The notes beneath the pieces are model-generated. The model made no database searches and was not told the DNA's origin. It worked only from the letters and a program-made list of their open reading frames with translations. From assembly GCA_964407665.1 (NCBI GenBank), contig CAYOWK010000018.1, positions 1 to 64,000 of the forward strand: a DNA stretch of 64,000 nt, given 5' to 3'. This DNA comes from CAYOWK01 sp964407665 (GTDB lineage Bacteria; Pseudomonadota; Alphaproteobacteria; Caulobacterales; Hyphomonadaceae). Every line of letters starts with the position of its first letter. The first letter of the stretch is position 1. The translations under genes were made by a program, and so were the position numbers. Shown here in pieces: positions 43,434-51,389 of the stretch.

Positions 43434-43577
43434 CGGGGCGCGTGGGAACACGCACCGGCCAGCGAAAGCTGGCAATTGTCTACCAATGGCGCGTTTCCAC
43501 GCGCCCCGGCCTCCCATGCCTCAACGGGGCAAACAGGGAGGTGAGCTACAGCAAAACGGACGGCTCACGCCGGTCCC
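43434..43577 (+). repeat. structured dispersed repeat, copy B (possible ncRNA)
   Basis: Copy B of the element at 121-248. The three-way-junction block (43434-43515) differs at two positions: the P2 tetraloop is GAAA instead of GCAA, and one base of the P3 loop is T instead of A. The next hairpin keeps its CCTCCC/GGGAGG base (43510-43515 with 43536-43541) but carries a 20-nt insert that forms its own TGCC/GGCA stem. The last hairpin (43557-43577) keeps its stem with a changed loop. It lies about 48 nt upstream of the gene at 43625, on the same strand. Confidence 0.7.
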
Positions 43578-43624
43578 AGCGAGCAGCCATGTCTGCTATT
43601 GGAAAACCAGCACAGGACCCCGGC

Positions 43625-44179
43625 ATGAGCGGCGCGCAACTCTACACCACCTTCGAAATTCCCGATCCGGACGTCGCCATCGAGGCAGCCATCTTCGGAC
43701 CGTCTGGCGAGCTGCGCCCCTTCCGTCCGCCGCCTGTAAAGCCAGAGCATGTGGAGGGCATGGCGATCCACGGCTGGGACAATGCCGGCACGTACGGCAT
43801 GGGCGGCCCCGGATTTTTTGCCCTGCGTCTGGATGCGGGCTGGCTGGTCGTCGCGCTGTGGGGCGCGATGGACTGGATGACAGCGGAGGGCAGGCTGCTC
43901 TCCGACATGTTCCACACCGATCATCAGCGCCCTCTGCCGTGGGTGTCAGAGCAGGGCGACTGGCTGACGCCAAGGCTGGAGGGCCGCCGCCTCGCGAAGC
44001 TGGAGGTCCAGCCGCACGCCATGCGCATCGTGCTCGACGACGGCTTCACGATACGGATCGAGGAGCACCCGTCCGTCCGCCCCGTGTTCGCAGGCAATGG
44101 CGAACCGCGGGCCTTCGCGCCTGCAGACGATCTGCGGCCGTCCGTCTTTCTCGCGCCGACGACCGAGCTATGGATTTGA
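43625..44179 (+). CDS. conserved-looking hypothetical protein
   Basis: A 184-residue soluble protein that I do not recognise. It is acidic and rich in W and beta-type segments (GGPGFFALRLDAGWLVVALWGAMDW, and MRIVLDDGFTIRIEEHPSVRP), without signal peptide or helices. The coding sequence has the codon bias of its neighbours. ATG 43625 has AGGA 7 nt upstream; ATG 43589 is an alternative nearer to the structured repeat. Convergent with the thioesterase gene (8-nt gap). Confidence 0.72.
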   Translation: MSGAQLYTTFEIPDPDVAIEAAIFGPSGELRPFRPPPVKPEHVEGMAIHGWDNAGTYGMGGPGFFALRLDAGWLVVALWGAMDWMTAEGRLLSDMFHTDHQRPLPWVSEQGDWLTPRLEGRRLAKLEVQPHAMRIVLDDGFTIRIEEHPSVRPVFAGNGEPRAFAPADDLRPSVFLAPTTELWI

Positions 44180-44187
44180 GGCGCGCT

Positions 44188-44628
44188 TCAGCCCTGCGGC
44201 CGCCGGATCACGCAGGGCGCCGAAGCACTCGCCAGAAGATTGCCCGCGGCATCGCGCAAGCTGGCCTCCGAGACGCCGATGGTGCGCGAGATGTGGGTCA
44301 CCTTCGCTTCCGCTACCAGGTCCGCATTCAGCGGAATGGGCCGCAGCATCTTCACGCCCAGATCGACGGTGCCGTAGCTCTCGCCGGCTGCAAGCATGGT
44401 GTGAACGGCGCACCCGGTGGCCGAGTCGAGAACGGTGGCGGCAAACCCGCCATGGACACCGCCCATCGGATTGAGATGCCGCTCGTCGGCGCGCGCATGG
44501 ACAACCGCCCGGCCTCTCTCGACCTCCATCCGCCCCATCCCCATCGTGCCCGAAATCGACGCCCGCGGAATTTTTCCGTCGATGGCCGCTTGCAGCAGTT
44601 CAAGTCCGGTCAGGTCGGCAGGGTTCAT
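44188..44628 (-). CDS. PaaI-family hotdog thioesterase
   Basis: A 146-residue hotdog-fold protein. LNPMGGVHGGFAATVLDSATGCAV contains the HGG loop and the catalytic Asp position of PaaI-type acyl-CoA thioesterases, and YGTVDLGVKMLRPIP is the following strand pair. It hydrolyses an aryl- or acyl-CoA; the substrate is unknown. GAGG lies upstream of the ATG. It is monocistronic. Confidence 0.88.
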   Translation of the reverse strand: MNPADLTGLELLQAAIDGKIPRASISGTMGMGRMEVERGRAVVHARADERHLNPMGGVHGGFAATVLDSATGCAVHTMLAAGESYGTVDLGVKMLRPIPLNADLVAEAKVTHISRTIGVSEASLRDAAGNLLASASAPCVIRRPQG

Positions 44629-44943
44629 GGCATGCGGCCTCAGGCAGATCGAAACAGTTCCTTTATGGAACTGGCCAGCCGCCGACCGTCTGTCAACCGC
44701 TCGAAAGGGTTATCCGCGCGATTCCCATGACGCTGGTGACAACTTGATAAGCGCTTGATGACTTTCGATTCAGACTCATGAATTCATGTAAACCCAAATA
44801 AATCTCAAATTAAGTGCGAAATCTCTGCAGTATTAACCACGCAGAAAAGCTTGTTCGATTGAATGAACTCAAGCCGGTGATGCGGCGGGTGCTTCGAAGA
44901 CCCCTCAGTGAATGGCGGGCTTCGCGAACAAGGGGATGCCAGA
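44629..44943. promoter_or_regulatory. AT-rich intergenic region ahead of the Sel1 gene
   Basis: This 315-nt region is markedly AT-rich from 44740 to 44870, unlike its surroundings, and should hold the promoter of the Sel1-like gene and that of the thioesterase gene on the other strand. I see no gene and no clear repeat. Confidence 0.4.
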
Positions 44944-45216
44944 ATGGCGTACGCAGATATCATGCTCGAGGCCCCGGAAACGGGTCTTGCCGTTACCGCT
45001 CCGGCGGAAGAGTTCTACCGTCTGGGCCTGCTGTATTCGAACGGCATGGGCGTGGCGGTCGACTACTGCGCCGCCCACAAATGGTTCAACCTGGCCGCCT
45101 CGCGCGGTCATGGCGAAGCCAAGATCTGCCGCCAGGAAATGGCCGACCTGCTCGACGCCGCCCAGGTCCGGATCGCGCAACGCGCCGCCCGCGAATGGAT
45201 GAAGCGCGCCAACTAG
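44944..45216 (+). CDS. small Sel1-like repeat protein
   Basis: A 90-residue protein containing one clear Sel1 repeat: FYRLGLLYSNGMGVAVDYCAAHKWFNLAASRGHGEA, i.e. the G-G-V-D and A-KWF-LAA pattern, followed by a short helical tail. Sel1 repeats serve protein-protein contacts. It has no signal sequence, so it would work in the cytoplasm. AGGGG lies about 8 nt before ATG 44944. It precedes the holdfast export gene hfsD, which is convergent, so a link to that locus is not shown. Confidence 0.8.
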   Translation: MAYADIMLEAPETGLAVTAPAEEFYRLGLLYSNGMGVAVDYCAAHKWFNLAASRGHGEAKICRQEMADLLDAAQVRIAQRAAREWMKRAN

Positions 45217-45341
45217 GCGCCAGAAGCCACAGCTTGCGGAATGTCATTCCGGGCAAGGACCAAAGGTCCGCCTACCCGGAATCCACACTCCCTCAACGTC
45301 GCCGCCGTTCTGGAGTCCGGAGAGCCGCTTCGCGGCGCTCG

Positions 45342-46049
45342 CTAGAAGCGGGTCACGTCGTAGTAGAGCCCGAAGTCCACGGGCAGGGCCTCGCGGATGA
45401 ACTGGCGGACGAACAAGTTCTCGTCCGAGATCGCCTTGCGGGTCACATAGACGACGTCGAAGCGCCGCAACGGCCCGATCTCGTCGAACGTCGCCTTGGC
45501 CAGTTCGCTGCGCAGATTGATCACGCGGGTGAGTACGCCGGCCTCAGCGTCGCGCCGCATCACCACCACCTGCGTCTTGCGCCCGTCATCGGTCACGCCG
45601 CCCGCCAGCACGATGGCCTGGAATGGATTGATCTCGCCGGGCAGGTCATAGACGCCCGGCTTCTCGACTTCGCCGCCCACGAAGATCTGCTGCGAGCCCA
45701 GTTTCACAGGCGTCACCGTCAGCGACGGATCGATCAGTTCGCGGCCATAGACATCCTGCACCAGCGTCTGGACGCCGTCGTTCGACAGGCCGGCGATCAT
45801 CACCGGGCCGAACGTCGGCAGCGTGATCCGCCCGTCCGGCGCGATCGTCACATCCGTGCTCAGTTCCGGCGCCGTCCGCACATCGATGCGCAGCTGGTCG
45901 CCGGGATAGTAGCGATAGCCCGCGTCACGCGCGGTCCAGGTCGGGAAGGGTTCAGGCCGGAAAGCCGGCGCAGATTTCGGAACCGGATCGCCCATGCAGC
46001 CTGACAGGCTTAACAGGGCAAAAGCGCTTGCGAACGACGTTCGCCACAT
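45342..46049 (-). CDS. hfsD: holdfast OPX-type export lipoprotein HfsD-like
   Basis: A 235-residue lipoprotein with lipobox LSLSGC (Cys near residue 18). The export domain YRYYPGDQLRIDVRTAPELS is followed by ITLPTFGPVMIAG, an SLBB-type region with IFVGGEVEKPGVYDLPG and QAIVLAGGVTDD. It would form the outer-membrane exit of the holdfast polysaccharide. It is divergent from hfsA-hfsB-hfsC across 109 nt, whereas in Caulobacter hfsD, hfsA and hfsB lie together. Start 46049 is preferred; the upstream ATG at 46097 has 16 unlikely residues. Confidence 0.87.
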   Translation of the reverse strand: MWRTSFASAFALLSLSGCMGDPVPKSAPAFRPEPFPTWTARDAGYRYYPGDQLRIDVRTAPELSTDVTIAPDGRITLPTFGPVMIAGLSNDGVQTLVQDVYGRELIDPSLTVTPVKLGSQQIFVGGEVEKPGVYDLPGEINPFQAIVLAGGVTDDGRKTQVVVMRRDAEAGVLTRVINLRSELAKATFDEIGPLRRFDVVYVTRKAISDENLFVRQFIREALPVDFGLYYDVTRF

Positions 46050-46158
46050 CGGGGCGGACCTCAGGGACGTCGACGACCATGTAGCGCGCGCGTGCATGCG
46101 TTCATGTGTTGGTCCGGAATGGTCAATGGGTTGTTAAGCGCCGCAGTTCAAGGCTGCT

Positions 46159-47667
46159 GTGTTAACGACTGGGGCTTATGACGTGAGCGTGGACAGCTGG
46201 AGCGAGCGGACGGCCGCGGGCGCGCAAGCGCCCGGTCGTGAGCTGCCGCCTCAAACGCTGCGTCCGGTGCTCGGGGCCGCAGGATCGGCACTCGCGTTCT
46301 GGCGCGCCAAGTGGCTGATGCTGCTGATTTTCATGCCTATTTTCCTGGCCGGCATCGCAATCGCGCTGCTCACGCCGGTGAAGTTCCCGGCCTCGACCCG
46401 GCTGCTGGTGAAAATCGGCCAAGAATACGTCTTCGACCCGATCCTCGGCGAGGCGGGACGAGGCGTGGCGACCCAGTCCGACGAAATGCTCCAGGCCGAG
46501 GCCGAACTGGCGGCGTCTCCGGTCATCGCCGAACGCGTCATTGAGGCCGTCGGCCTCGAAACGCTGTACCCGCGCATTGCGAAAGCCCCCTTCAAGGCCA
46601 AGGGCCAGGCCGAACGGCGCGCTATCGAAGCGTTCGCAAAAGACTTCAGCGCATCCGCCAGTCCCCGTTCGTCGATCCTGCGCCTGACCTATCGCCACGA
46701 AGACCCAGCTATCGCCGCCCAGACACTCAACGTCGCGGTCGACGTCTACATGGCCTACCGGCAGGAAGTCTTCGGCGGCGGCTCGGCGGCGGCGCTCTCC
46801 GAACAGCGCGAAGACATCGAGACCCGGCTTGCCGCGGCGAACGACGCTGTCCGCACCTTCCTTGCCGCCAACCGTATCGCCGATTTCGAGGCCGAGACAC
46901 AGTCCGTCCTCAAGCTCATCGGTGATCTCAACGACCAGCTTGCAGCCTCGACGACCTCCCGGCGCGAAGCCGAAGGCCGGGCAGGCGGGTTGCAGAAGCA
47001 GCTGGCCTCAACGCCGCGCGCCATCGATCTCTACGTCGACACCACCGCTGACCAGCAGGTTGCGACTCTGCGGGTGGAGCGTGAACAGCTGCTCACCCGC
47101 TATCGCCCCGAAAGCCGCGTCATCCAGGACATCGACCAGAAAATCGCCCAGCTCGAAGCGTTCGTGCGCAACAATCCACCCGCCGGCGCAAAGCGCGTCG
47201 GGCCGAACCCCACATTCCAGGCGCTTGAAGGCGATCAGGCCACCGCCCGCGCTGAAGCCGCTGCGCTCGCCAGCCGTTCGGCCGAACTCCAGCGCCAGCT
47301 GACCGAAGCCGAGACACGCCGGACGCGTCTTGCGACCCTTGAACCTGCCTACGGCAAGCTGGTCCGCGAGCGCGACGCCCTGACGGCCGCCGCCCAGCGC
47401 TTCGCCGAGCGTGAGCTGTCAGAACGGGCAAGGATGCAGCTCGCCACGCGCAGCGCCGACAACATCTCGGTCTACGAACCCGCCCGCACGCCCATCAACG
47501 GAGCTTCACCGCGCCGCCTGATCGCAATCGCCGCCGCCGGCCTTGGTCTCATCACTGCGCTGGCCTTCGGCCTGTTGCGCGTCTGGATGGTGCGCACCCT
47601 GCCGACGGCGTCATCCGTGGAAGCCACTCTCGGCGTTCCCGTCCTCGTCAGCGTCCGGAACAGGTAG
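46159..47667 (+). CDS. hfsA: holdfast co-polymerase HfsA-like
   Basis: A 502-residue Wzz/GumC-type co-polymerase without a kinase domain. Helix 1 is near residues 52-72, the periplasmic domain has long coiled-coil stretches (about 215-275 and 355-430), and helix 2 is near 455-475 after the proline-containing YEPARTPINGASP. The kinase-like half is the separate next gene. It controls chain length or export of the holdfast chain. The start is uncertain between GTG 46159 and GTG 46183. It ends 7 nt before hfsB. Confidence 0.87.
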   Translation: MLTTGAYDVSVDSWSERTAAGAQAPGRELPPQTLRPVLGAAGSALAFWRAKWLMLLIFMPIFLAGIAIALLTPVKFPASTRLLVKIGQEYVFDPILGEAGRGVATQSDEMLQAEAELAASPVIAERVIEAVGLETLYPRIAKAPFKAKGQAERRAIEAFAKDFSASASPRSSILRLTYRHEDPAIAAQTLNVAVDVYMAYRQEVFGGGSAAALSEQREDIETRLAAANDAVRTFLAANRIADFEAETQSVLKLIGDLNDQLAASTTSRREAEGRAGGLQKQLASTPRAIDLYVDTTADQQVATLRVEREQLLTRYRPESRVIQDIDQKIAQLEAFVRNNPPAGAKRVGPNPTFQALEGDQATARAEAAALASRSAELQRQLTEAETRRTRLATLEPAYGKLVRERDALTAAAQRFAERELSERARMQLATRSADNISVYEPARTPINGASPRRLIAIAAAGLGLITALAFGLLRVWMVRTLPTASSVEATLGVPVLVSVRNR

Positions 47668-47674
47668 GCCAATC

Positions 47675-48367
47675 GTGCACGACCTCCGTTCCGATCTTCG
47701 AGACGTCTACCGCAAGCTCGCCAGCACCGAGGGCCAGGAGGGCGGCCGCATCATTCTGGTGATGTCGGCGCTGCCCGGCGAAGGTGTCTCCAGTGTTGCA
47801 GCGTCTCTCGCTCTCATCGCCGCAGAGAACGCGCGGAAGCCCGCCTGGCTCATTGATCTCGATCTCCGGCGCAACCATGTGTTCAACGCGTTCGCGATCG
47901 AAAGCTTCGCAGCGCAGTTCGGCGGGGTGGGCCCCCCCTATTCGGCGGCGCTGAAGACCCAGCCCTTCTTCTCCATCGATCCGGAGCCGGAGGCAGAGAT
48001 CGCCTCCGGTATCTTCACCGCCCATCGGGTGGGTGAGACCCGCCTGATGGTCACCCACTTTGACACGTCTCGCCTGAAGGCCGGCCACAGCATCCGCATC
48101 CGCCCCCGACCGGACTACTGGGCCGCCGTGCGCCGCGCCACGGACTGGACCTTCATCGACGCCCCCGCCCTGGACCGCGCCAACGCCGGCCTCGCCATCG
48201 CCGCCCAGGCCGACGCCGTCCTCCTGGTCGTACAGGCCGACCGCACCACACCCGCCCAGGCGGACACCCTCCGCACCGAAATCGAACGCCACGGCGGAAC
48301 CGTCGCCGGCGTCGTCTTCAACCGCATTCGCGGCGATGCCGTGCTGGCCGACCGATGGGCGCGCTGA
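47675..48367 (+). CDS. hfsB: HfsB-like CpsD-type ATPase with degenerate P-loop
   Basis: A 230-residue relative of CpsD/BY-kinases. The segment ILVMSALPGEGVSSVAASLAL (residues about 28-47) sits exactly where the Walker A should be, but the invariant lysine is valine (residue 38, GTC 47786-47788). LIDLDLRRN is the A' motif and FIDAPALDRA the B motif. The C-terminus (VLADRWAR) has no tyrosine cluster. It is thus unlikely to bind ATP in the usual way or to autophosphorylate; a structural role with HfsA is inferred. GTG 47675 has an AGG-type site. It overlaps hfsC by 13 nt. Confidence 0.85.
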   Translation: MHDLRSDLRDVYRKLASTEGQEGGRIILVMSALPGEGVSSVAASLALIAAENARKPAWLIDLDLRRNHVFNAFAIESFAAQFGGVGPPYSAALKTQPFFSIDPEPEAEIASGIFTAHRVGETRLMVTHFDTSRLKAGHSIRIRPRPDYWAAVRRATDWTFIDAPALDRANAGLAIAAQADAVLLVVQADRTTPAQADTLRTEIERHGGTVAGVVFNRIRGDAVLADRWAR

Positions 48368-49647
48368 CAGCCATCTCCCGGCCCGGCCGCATCGAGACTG
48401 CGCTTGCAGGCCTCACCCTGCTGATGTTCGCCGAAGCCTTCCTGCCGAAGCTGCTCGCGCCAGACCCTGCGATATCCAGCGAGGAGCCATGGCTCCTGCG
48501 CTATCTGTGGCTGCCCTTCTACGGACTGATCGCCGCCGGCCTCGTTCGAGGCGGTATGGCAACGCTCGATGCTCTGGTCCGCTCGGCTCCTCTGTTGCTT
48601 CTGGTGGGCCTCGCATTCGCCTCGACCCTCTGGTCGATCGATCCCGACCTCACGGCCCGGCGGTCGCTGGCCGTGTTGATGACGACCCTTCTGGGCGTGT
48701 GGCTCGCTGTCCGCTTTGACTGGCTGTCCCTGCTGCGCCTGCTGGCGTCGGTCTGGCTGTTGCTGCTCGCAGCGTCTCTCGTCTCCGGCGTCATCGCGCC
48801 CTCGTTCGCAGTCATGGATGAAGTCCACCCCGGCGCATGGAGCGGCGGATGGTGGGAAAAGAACCAGCTAGGCGGACACGCCGCCCGGGCGGGCATTCTG
48901 TTCGCATTCCTGGCATGGCGCGACGGCGAGAAGCGCAGGCTCTGGGTCGCCGCGACCTTGCTCGCCGTCCTCATGGTGATCCTTTCCCGGTCGGCCACCT
49001 CGCTTGCGGGCATCATGCTCGGCCTCGGCATCCTTGCCGCGGCCGGGTGGATGTTGGGAGGCCGCCGCCGATCCGTCTTGCTGCTCTGGTCAAGCGGCGT
49101 CGCGATCATTGCGGCCACCCTGTTGGCTGTGCTCGCGCCATCCCTGCTGACCGGACTGATCGGCCGCGACGTCACCCTGACCGGGCGGACGGAGATCTGG
49201 GGCGCCCTGCTGTCCGCCATAGGAGAGAGGCCCTGGCTTGGCCATGGCTACCAGGCCTTCTGGGCCGCCGGGAGCGAGCCGCGCTACTGGATGCAGAAGG
49301 TGGTCGAGTGGAAAGTGCCCACCGGCCACAATGGCTGGCTCGATCTGGCTGCGGCGCTGGGGTGGACAGGTGTTGCGATCTTCGCGCTGGACTTCGCGCT
49401 GACGGGCGCCCGAGCCCTCCGCCATGCGCTGACCTCGCCAGCCGGCGTCCTCAGCATCGGTATACTCGCGCAGCTTGCGCTGTTCTCGATATCGGAAAGC
49501 GTCCTGCTTCAGCAGAACAGCATCGTGTGGGCGACCTACGCCGCAATCAGCGTGAAGCTCGCACGCGAGGCGCCTCTTCTGTCGCCTGCTTCAGGACAGG
49601 TGCAGCGCCCTGTCCGCCATCGACATCGCCCTGCAGCGTCTGCGTAA
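48355..49647 (+). CDS. hfsC: holdfast polymerase HfsC-like (Wzy / O-antigen ligase family)
   Basis: A 430-residue membrane protein with 10-12 helices. The periplasmic loop RTEIWGALLSAIGERPWLGHGYQAFW and the following TGHNGWLDL carry the Wzy_C signature (R, W and PLGxG, then H-N). It would polymerise holdfast repeat units. Its first 13 nt overlap hfsB, and its last 101 nt are antisense to hfsH, an unusually long convergent overlap. The last 25 residues are polar and arginine-rich, as expected for sequence constrained by the opposite gene. Confidence 0.85.
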   Translation: MGALTAISRPGRIETALAGLTLLMFAEAFLPKLLAPDPAISSEEPWLLRYLWLPFYGLIAAGLVRGGMATLDALVRSAPLLLLVGLAFASTLWSIDPDLTARRSLAVLMTTLLGVWLAVRFDWLSLLRLLASVWLLLLAASLVSGVIAPSFAVMDEVHPGAWSGGWWEKNQLGGHAARAGILFAFLAWRDGEKRRLWVAATLLAVLMVILSRSATSLAGIMLGLGILAAAGWMLGGRRRSVLLLWSSGVAIIAATLLAVLAPSLLTGLIGRDVTLTGRTEIWGALLSAIGERPWLGHGYQAFWAAGSEPRYWMQKVVEWKVPTGHNGWLDLAAALGWTGVAIFALDFALTGARALRHALTSPAGVLSIGILAQLALFSISESVLLQQNSIVWATYAAISVKLAREAPLLSPASGQVQRPVRHRHRPAASA

Positions 49648-50413
49648 AACCGCAGATCGTCGCCGCCTCGCGCGGCGTCACCAGCGAGGCGCCGCCCGCA
49701 ACCGCGCGTTTCGCCAGCTCCGACAGCATGCCGGGGTGGACGCCGTACTCGGACGGAACAGCGGTCACATCGTGTGTGAAGAAGATCAGCCAGCCATTCG
49801 TCTTCAGGCACTGGTCCAGCATCTCGATGGCGCGCTTGCGGCTGGCAGCCGTCAGGTAGAGCGGCACGGCGCGCAACTGCCCGCGGTCGCACTCGCCGAG
49901 GTTGACGCCGGGAAGACCGCCACGCGCCGTACCGAACACATCCGCCACAATGCGCTTCGCCGCAGGGCTGGTCTCGCCATAGGGATAGGCAAACGACGTA
50001 AGGGCGCGTCCGACACCGGCGGCGGCCAGATGCGAAATGCACGCGGTCAGGTCGGCTTTCACCGCCCCACGGCTCAGCCGGGCGTAGTCGGCATGCCCGT
50101 GCGAGTGTGCGCCAATCTCGTGGCCGCGCTCATCCAGGGTGCGAAGCGCTGCGGCGTCAAACATCTCGCCATAGACCGGGTGCGTGGATCCCATCAGGCC
50201 GGTCGAGGCGTAGAAGGCCGCGCGCCCACCGTTGGTTTCGACGACATCCGCGCCGTTCATCGCCGACATCGGAAAGTCATCGAAGGTGAACGAGACGAGC
50301 GGCCGTGGCGGACGGACACTGACGCTCGCAGCATGGCGGAGCTGGGTGAGCCGTCGCTCCGCCTTGGCCAGAAGCGAGCGCGAGGGAGAATAGGTCCAGT
50401 CTACAGGCGTCAT
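49547..50413 (-). CDS. hfsH: holdfast polysaccharide deacetylase HfsH-like
   Basis: A 288-residue NodB-type carbohydrate esterase (family 4). VSFTFDDFP is motif 1 with the base and metal aspartates, HSHGHADYARLS is motif 2 with the two metal histidines, FAYPYGETSP is motif 3, and WLIFFTHDV lies near motif 5. HfsH removes acetyl groups from GlcNAc residues, which is needed for holdfast cohesion and anchoring in Caulobacter. It follows hfsG with an ATGA overlap and has no signal peptide, consistent with action in the cytoplasm. Confidence 0.88.
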   Translation of the reverse strand: MTPVDWTYSPSRSLLAKAERRLTQLRHAASVSVRPPRPLVSFTFDDFPMSAMNGADVVETNGGRAAFYASTGLMGSTHPVYGEMFDAAALRTLDERGHEIGAHSHGHADYARLSRGAVKADLTACISHLAAAGVGRALTSFAYPYGETSPAAKRIVADVFGTARGGLPGVNLGECDRGQLRAVPLYLTAASRKRAIEMLDQCLKTNGWLIFFTHDVTAVPSEYGVHPGMLSELAKRAVAGGASLVTPREAATICGFTQTLQGDVDGGQGAAPVLKQATEEAPRVRASR

Positions 50414-51387
50414 AGGTGCTCCGCATAGACAAGGGCGCGCCAGACCTTCAAGGCGGCTGCGCGGACGGGAAGGGGCGCCGGTCCGCGCGCTGCCGCTGCC
50501 GCAAGCGCGGTTGCAGTGCGGCGAAACGGCAGGCGGCGGGCGAGGCGTGCGGCGCGCAGCAACGGCGCGCCGTCCATCGCTGTGGGATGCTGGCGAACAA
50601 GGCGCGCGAAGTTCTCGCCCGAGCGGGCGTACTTCGCCATCAGCACCGCGTCGTCATCGACGCCGAGATGGGTCGCGGTATTGTCGATATGGGAGACAGG
50701 GAACCGCCCGGCTACCCGGAGCCCCCACTCGGTGTCTTCCCAGCCCCAGCCTGCAAAGCTCTCATCGAACGGGCAGGCCGCAAGGATGTCGCGATGGACC
50801 ATCATGTTGCTGGTGAAGACGTAGCGGCCGGGCGCGCGCGACCGCGCGCTGGCTGGCAGGCACTCCGAGGTCAGCGCTTGGCGACGCGCGAGTTCCGTAC
50901 CTGCCCGGACAGGCAACTGGTCGAGCGAGTAGCCGCCCACGACGAGGCACGGCCCACTGGCGGCCTCAGCCGCTTCCAGATAGCGGGCGATGAAGTCCGG
51001 ATCGTCGGGCAGCATGTCCGAGTCCAGCAGGAGGACCCAATCGGCCCGTCCATGGCGCGCGGCCGCATTGCGCGCACCGGCGCGCCCCTTGTTGCGGCGT
51101 GCGGACACGATCCTCACGGCCAGAGTCGCCTGGCGCGCCGACTGTACAAGTGACTGAGTCAGCTCGCTGGTGCAGCTGCCGTCGTCATACACGACCAGCT
51201 CGACGTCGGCCGGATTGGCCTTCAGCCACGCGATGAGGGCAGAACAGTCGAACCGGAATGTCGGCACGACCACGCTGAGGCGAGGCTTCGCGTTTGCCCA
51301 GTGCGCGTTGTCGAACACGTCAGAGCCCAACGTCATGGGCGTCAGCGAGGCGGCCGTTGCGGATCGGATCAGGCGAACAGCGTGCAT
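50410..51387 (-). CDS. hfsG: holdfast family 2 glycosyltransferase HfsG-like
   Basis: A 325-residue GT-A enzyme. LSVVVPTFRFDC starts the fold, VYDDGSC is the first acid motif, LLLDSDMLPDD is the DXD-type motif, and AGWGWEDTEWGLR supplies the ED catalytic region. HfsG adds N-acetylglucosamine to the growing lipid-linked unit in Caulobacter; the same donor is likely here because the deacetylase gene is coupled to it. It begins 3 nt after hfsE ends and overlaps hfsH by 4 nt, so hfsE-hfsG-hfsH form one operon. Confidence 0.87.
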   Translation of the reverse strand: MHAVRLIRSATAASLTPMTLGSDVFDNAHWANAKPRLSVVVPTFRFDCSALIAWLKANPADVELVVYDDGSCTSELTQSLVQSARQATLAVRIVSARRNKGRAGARNAAARHGRADWVLLLDSDMLPDDPDFIARYLEAAEAASGPCLVVGGYSLDQLPVRAGTELARRQALTSECLPASARSRAPGRYVFTSNMMVHRDILAACPFDESFAGWGWEDTEWGLRVAGRFPVSHIDNTATHLGVDDDAVLMAKYARSGENFARLVRQHPTAMDGAPLLRAARLARRLPFRRTATALAAAAARGPAPLPVRAAALKVWRALVYAEHL

Positions 51388-51389
51388 GG

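Noticed and set aside
43442..44179. Upstream-extended form of the hypothetical gene (245 residues)
   Set aside because: The first 60 residues would be translated from the structured repeat copy B; a ribosome site supports 43625 instead.
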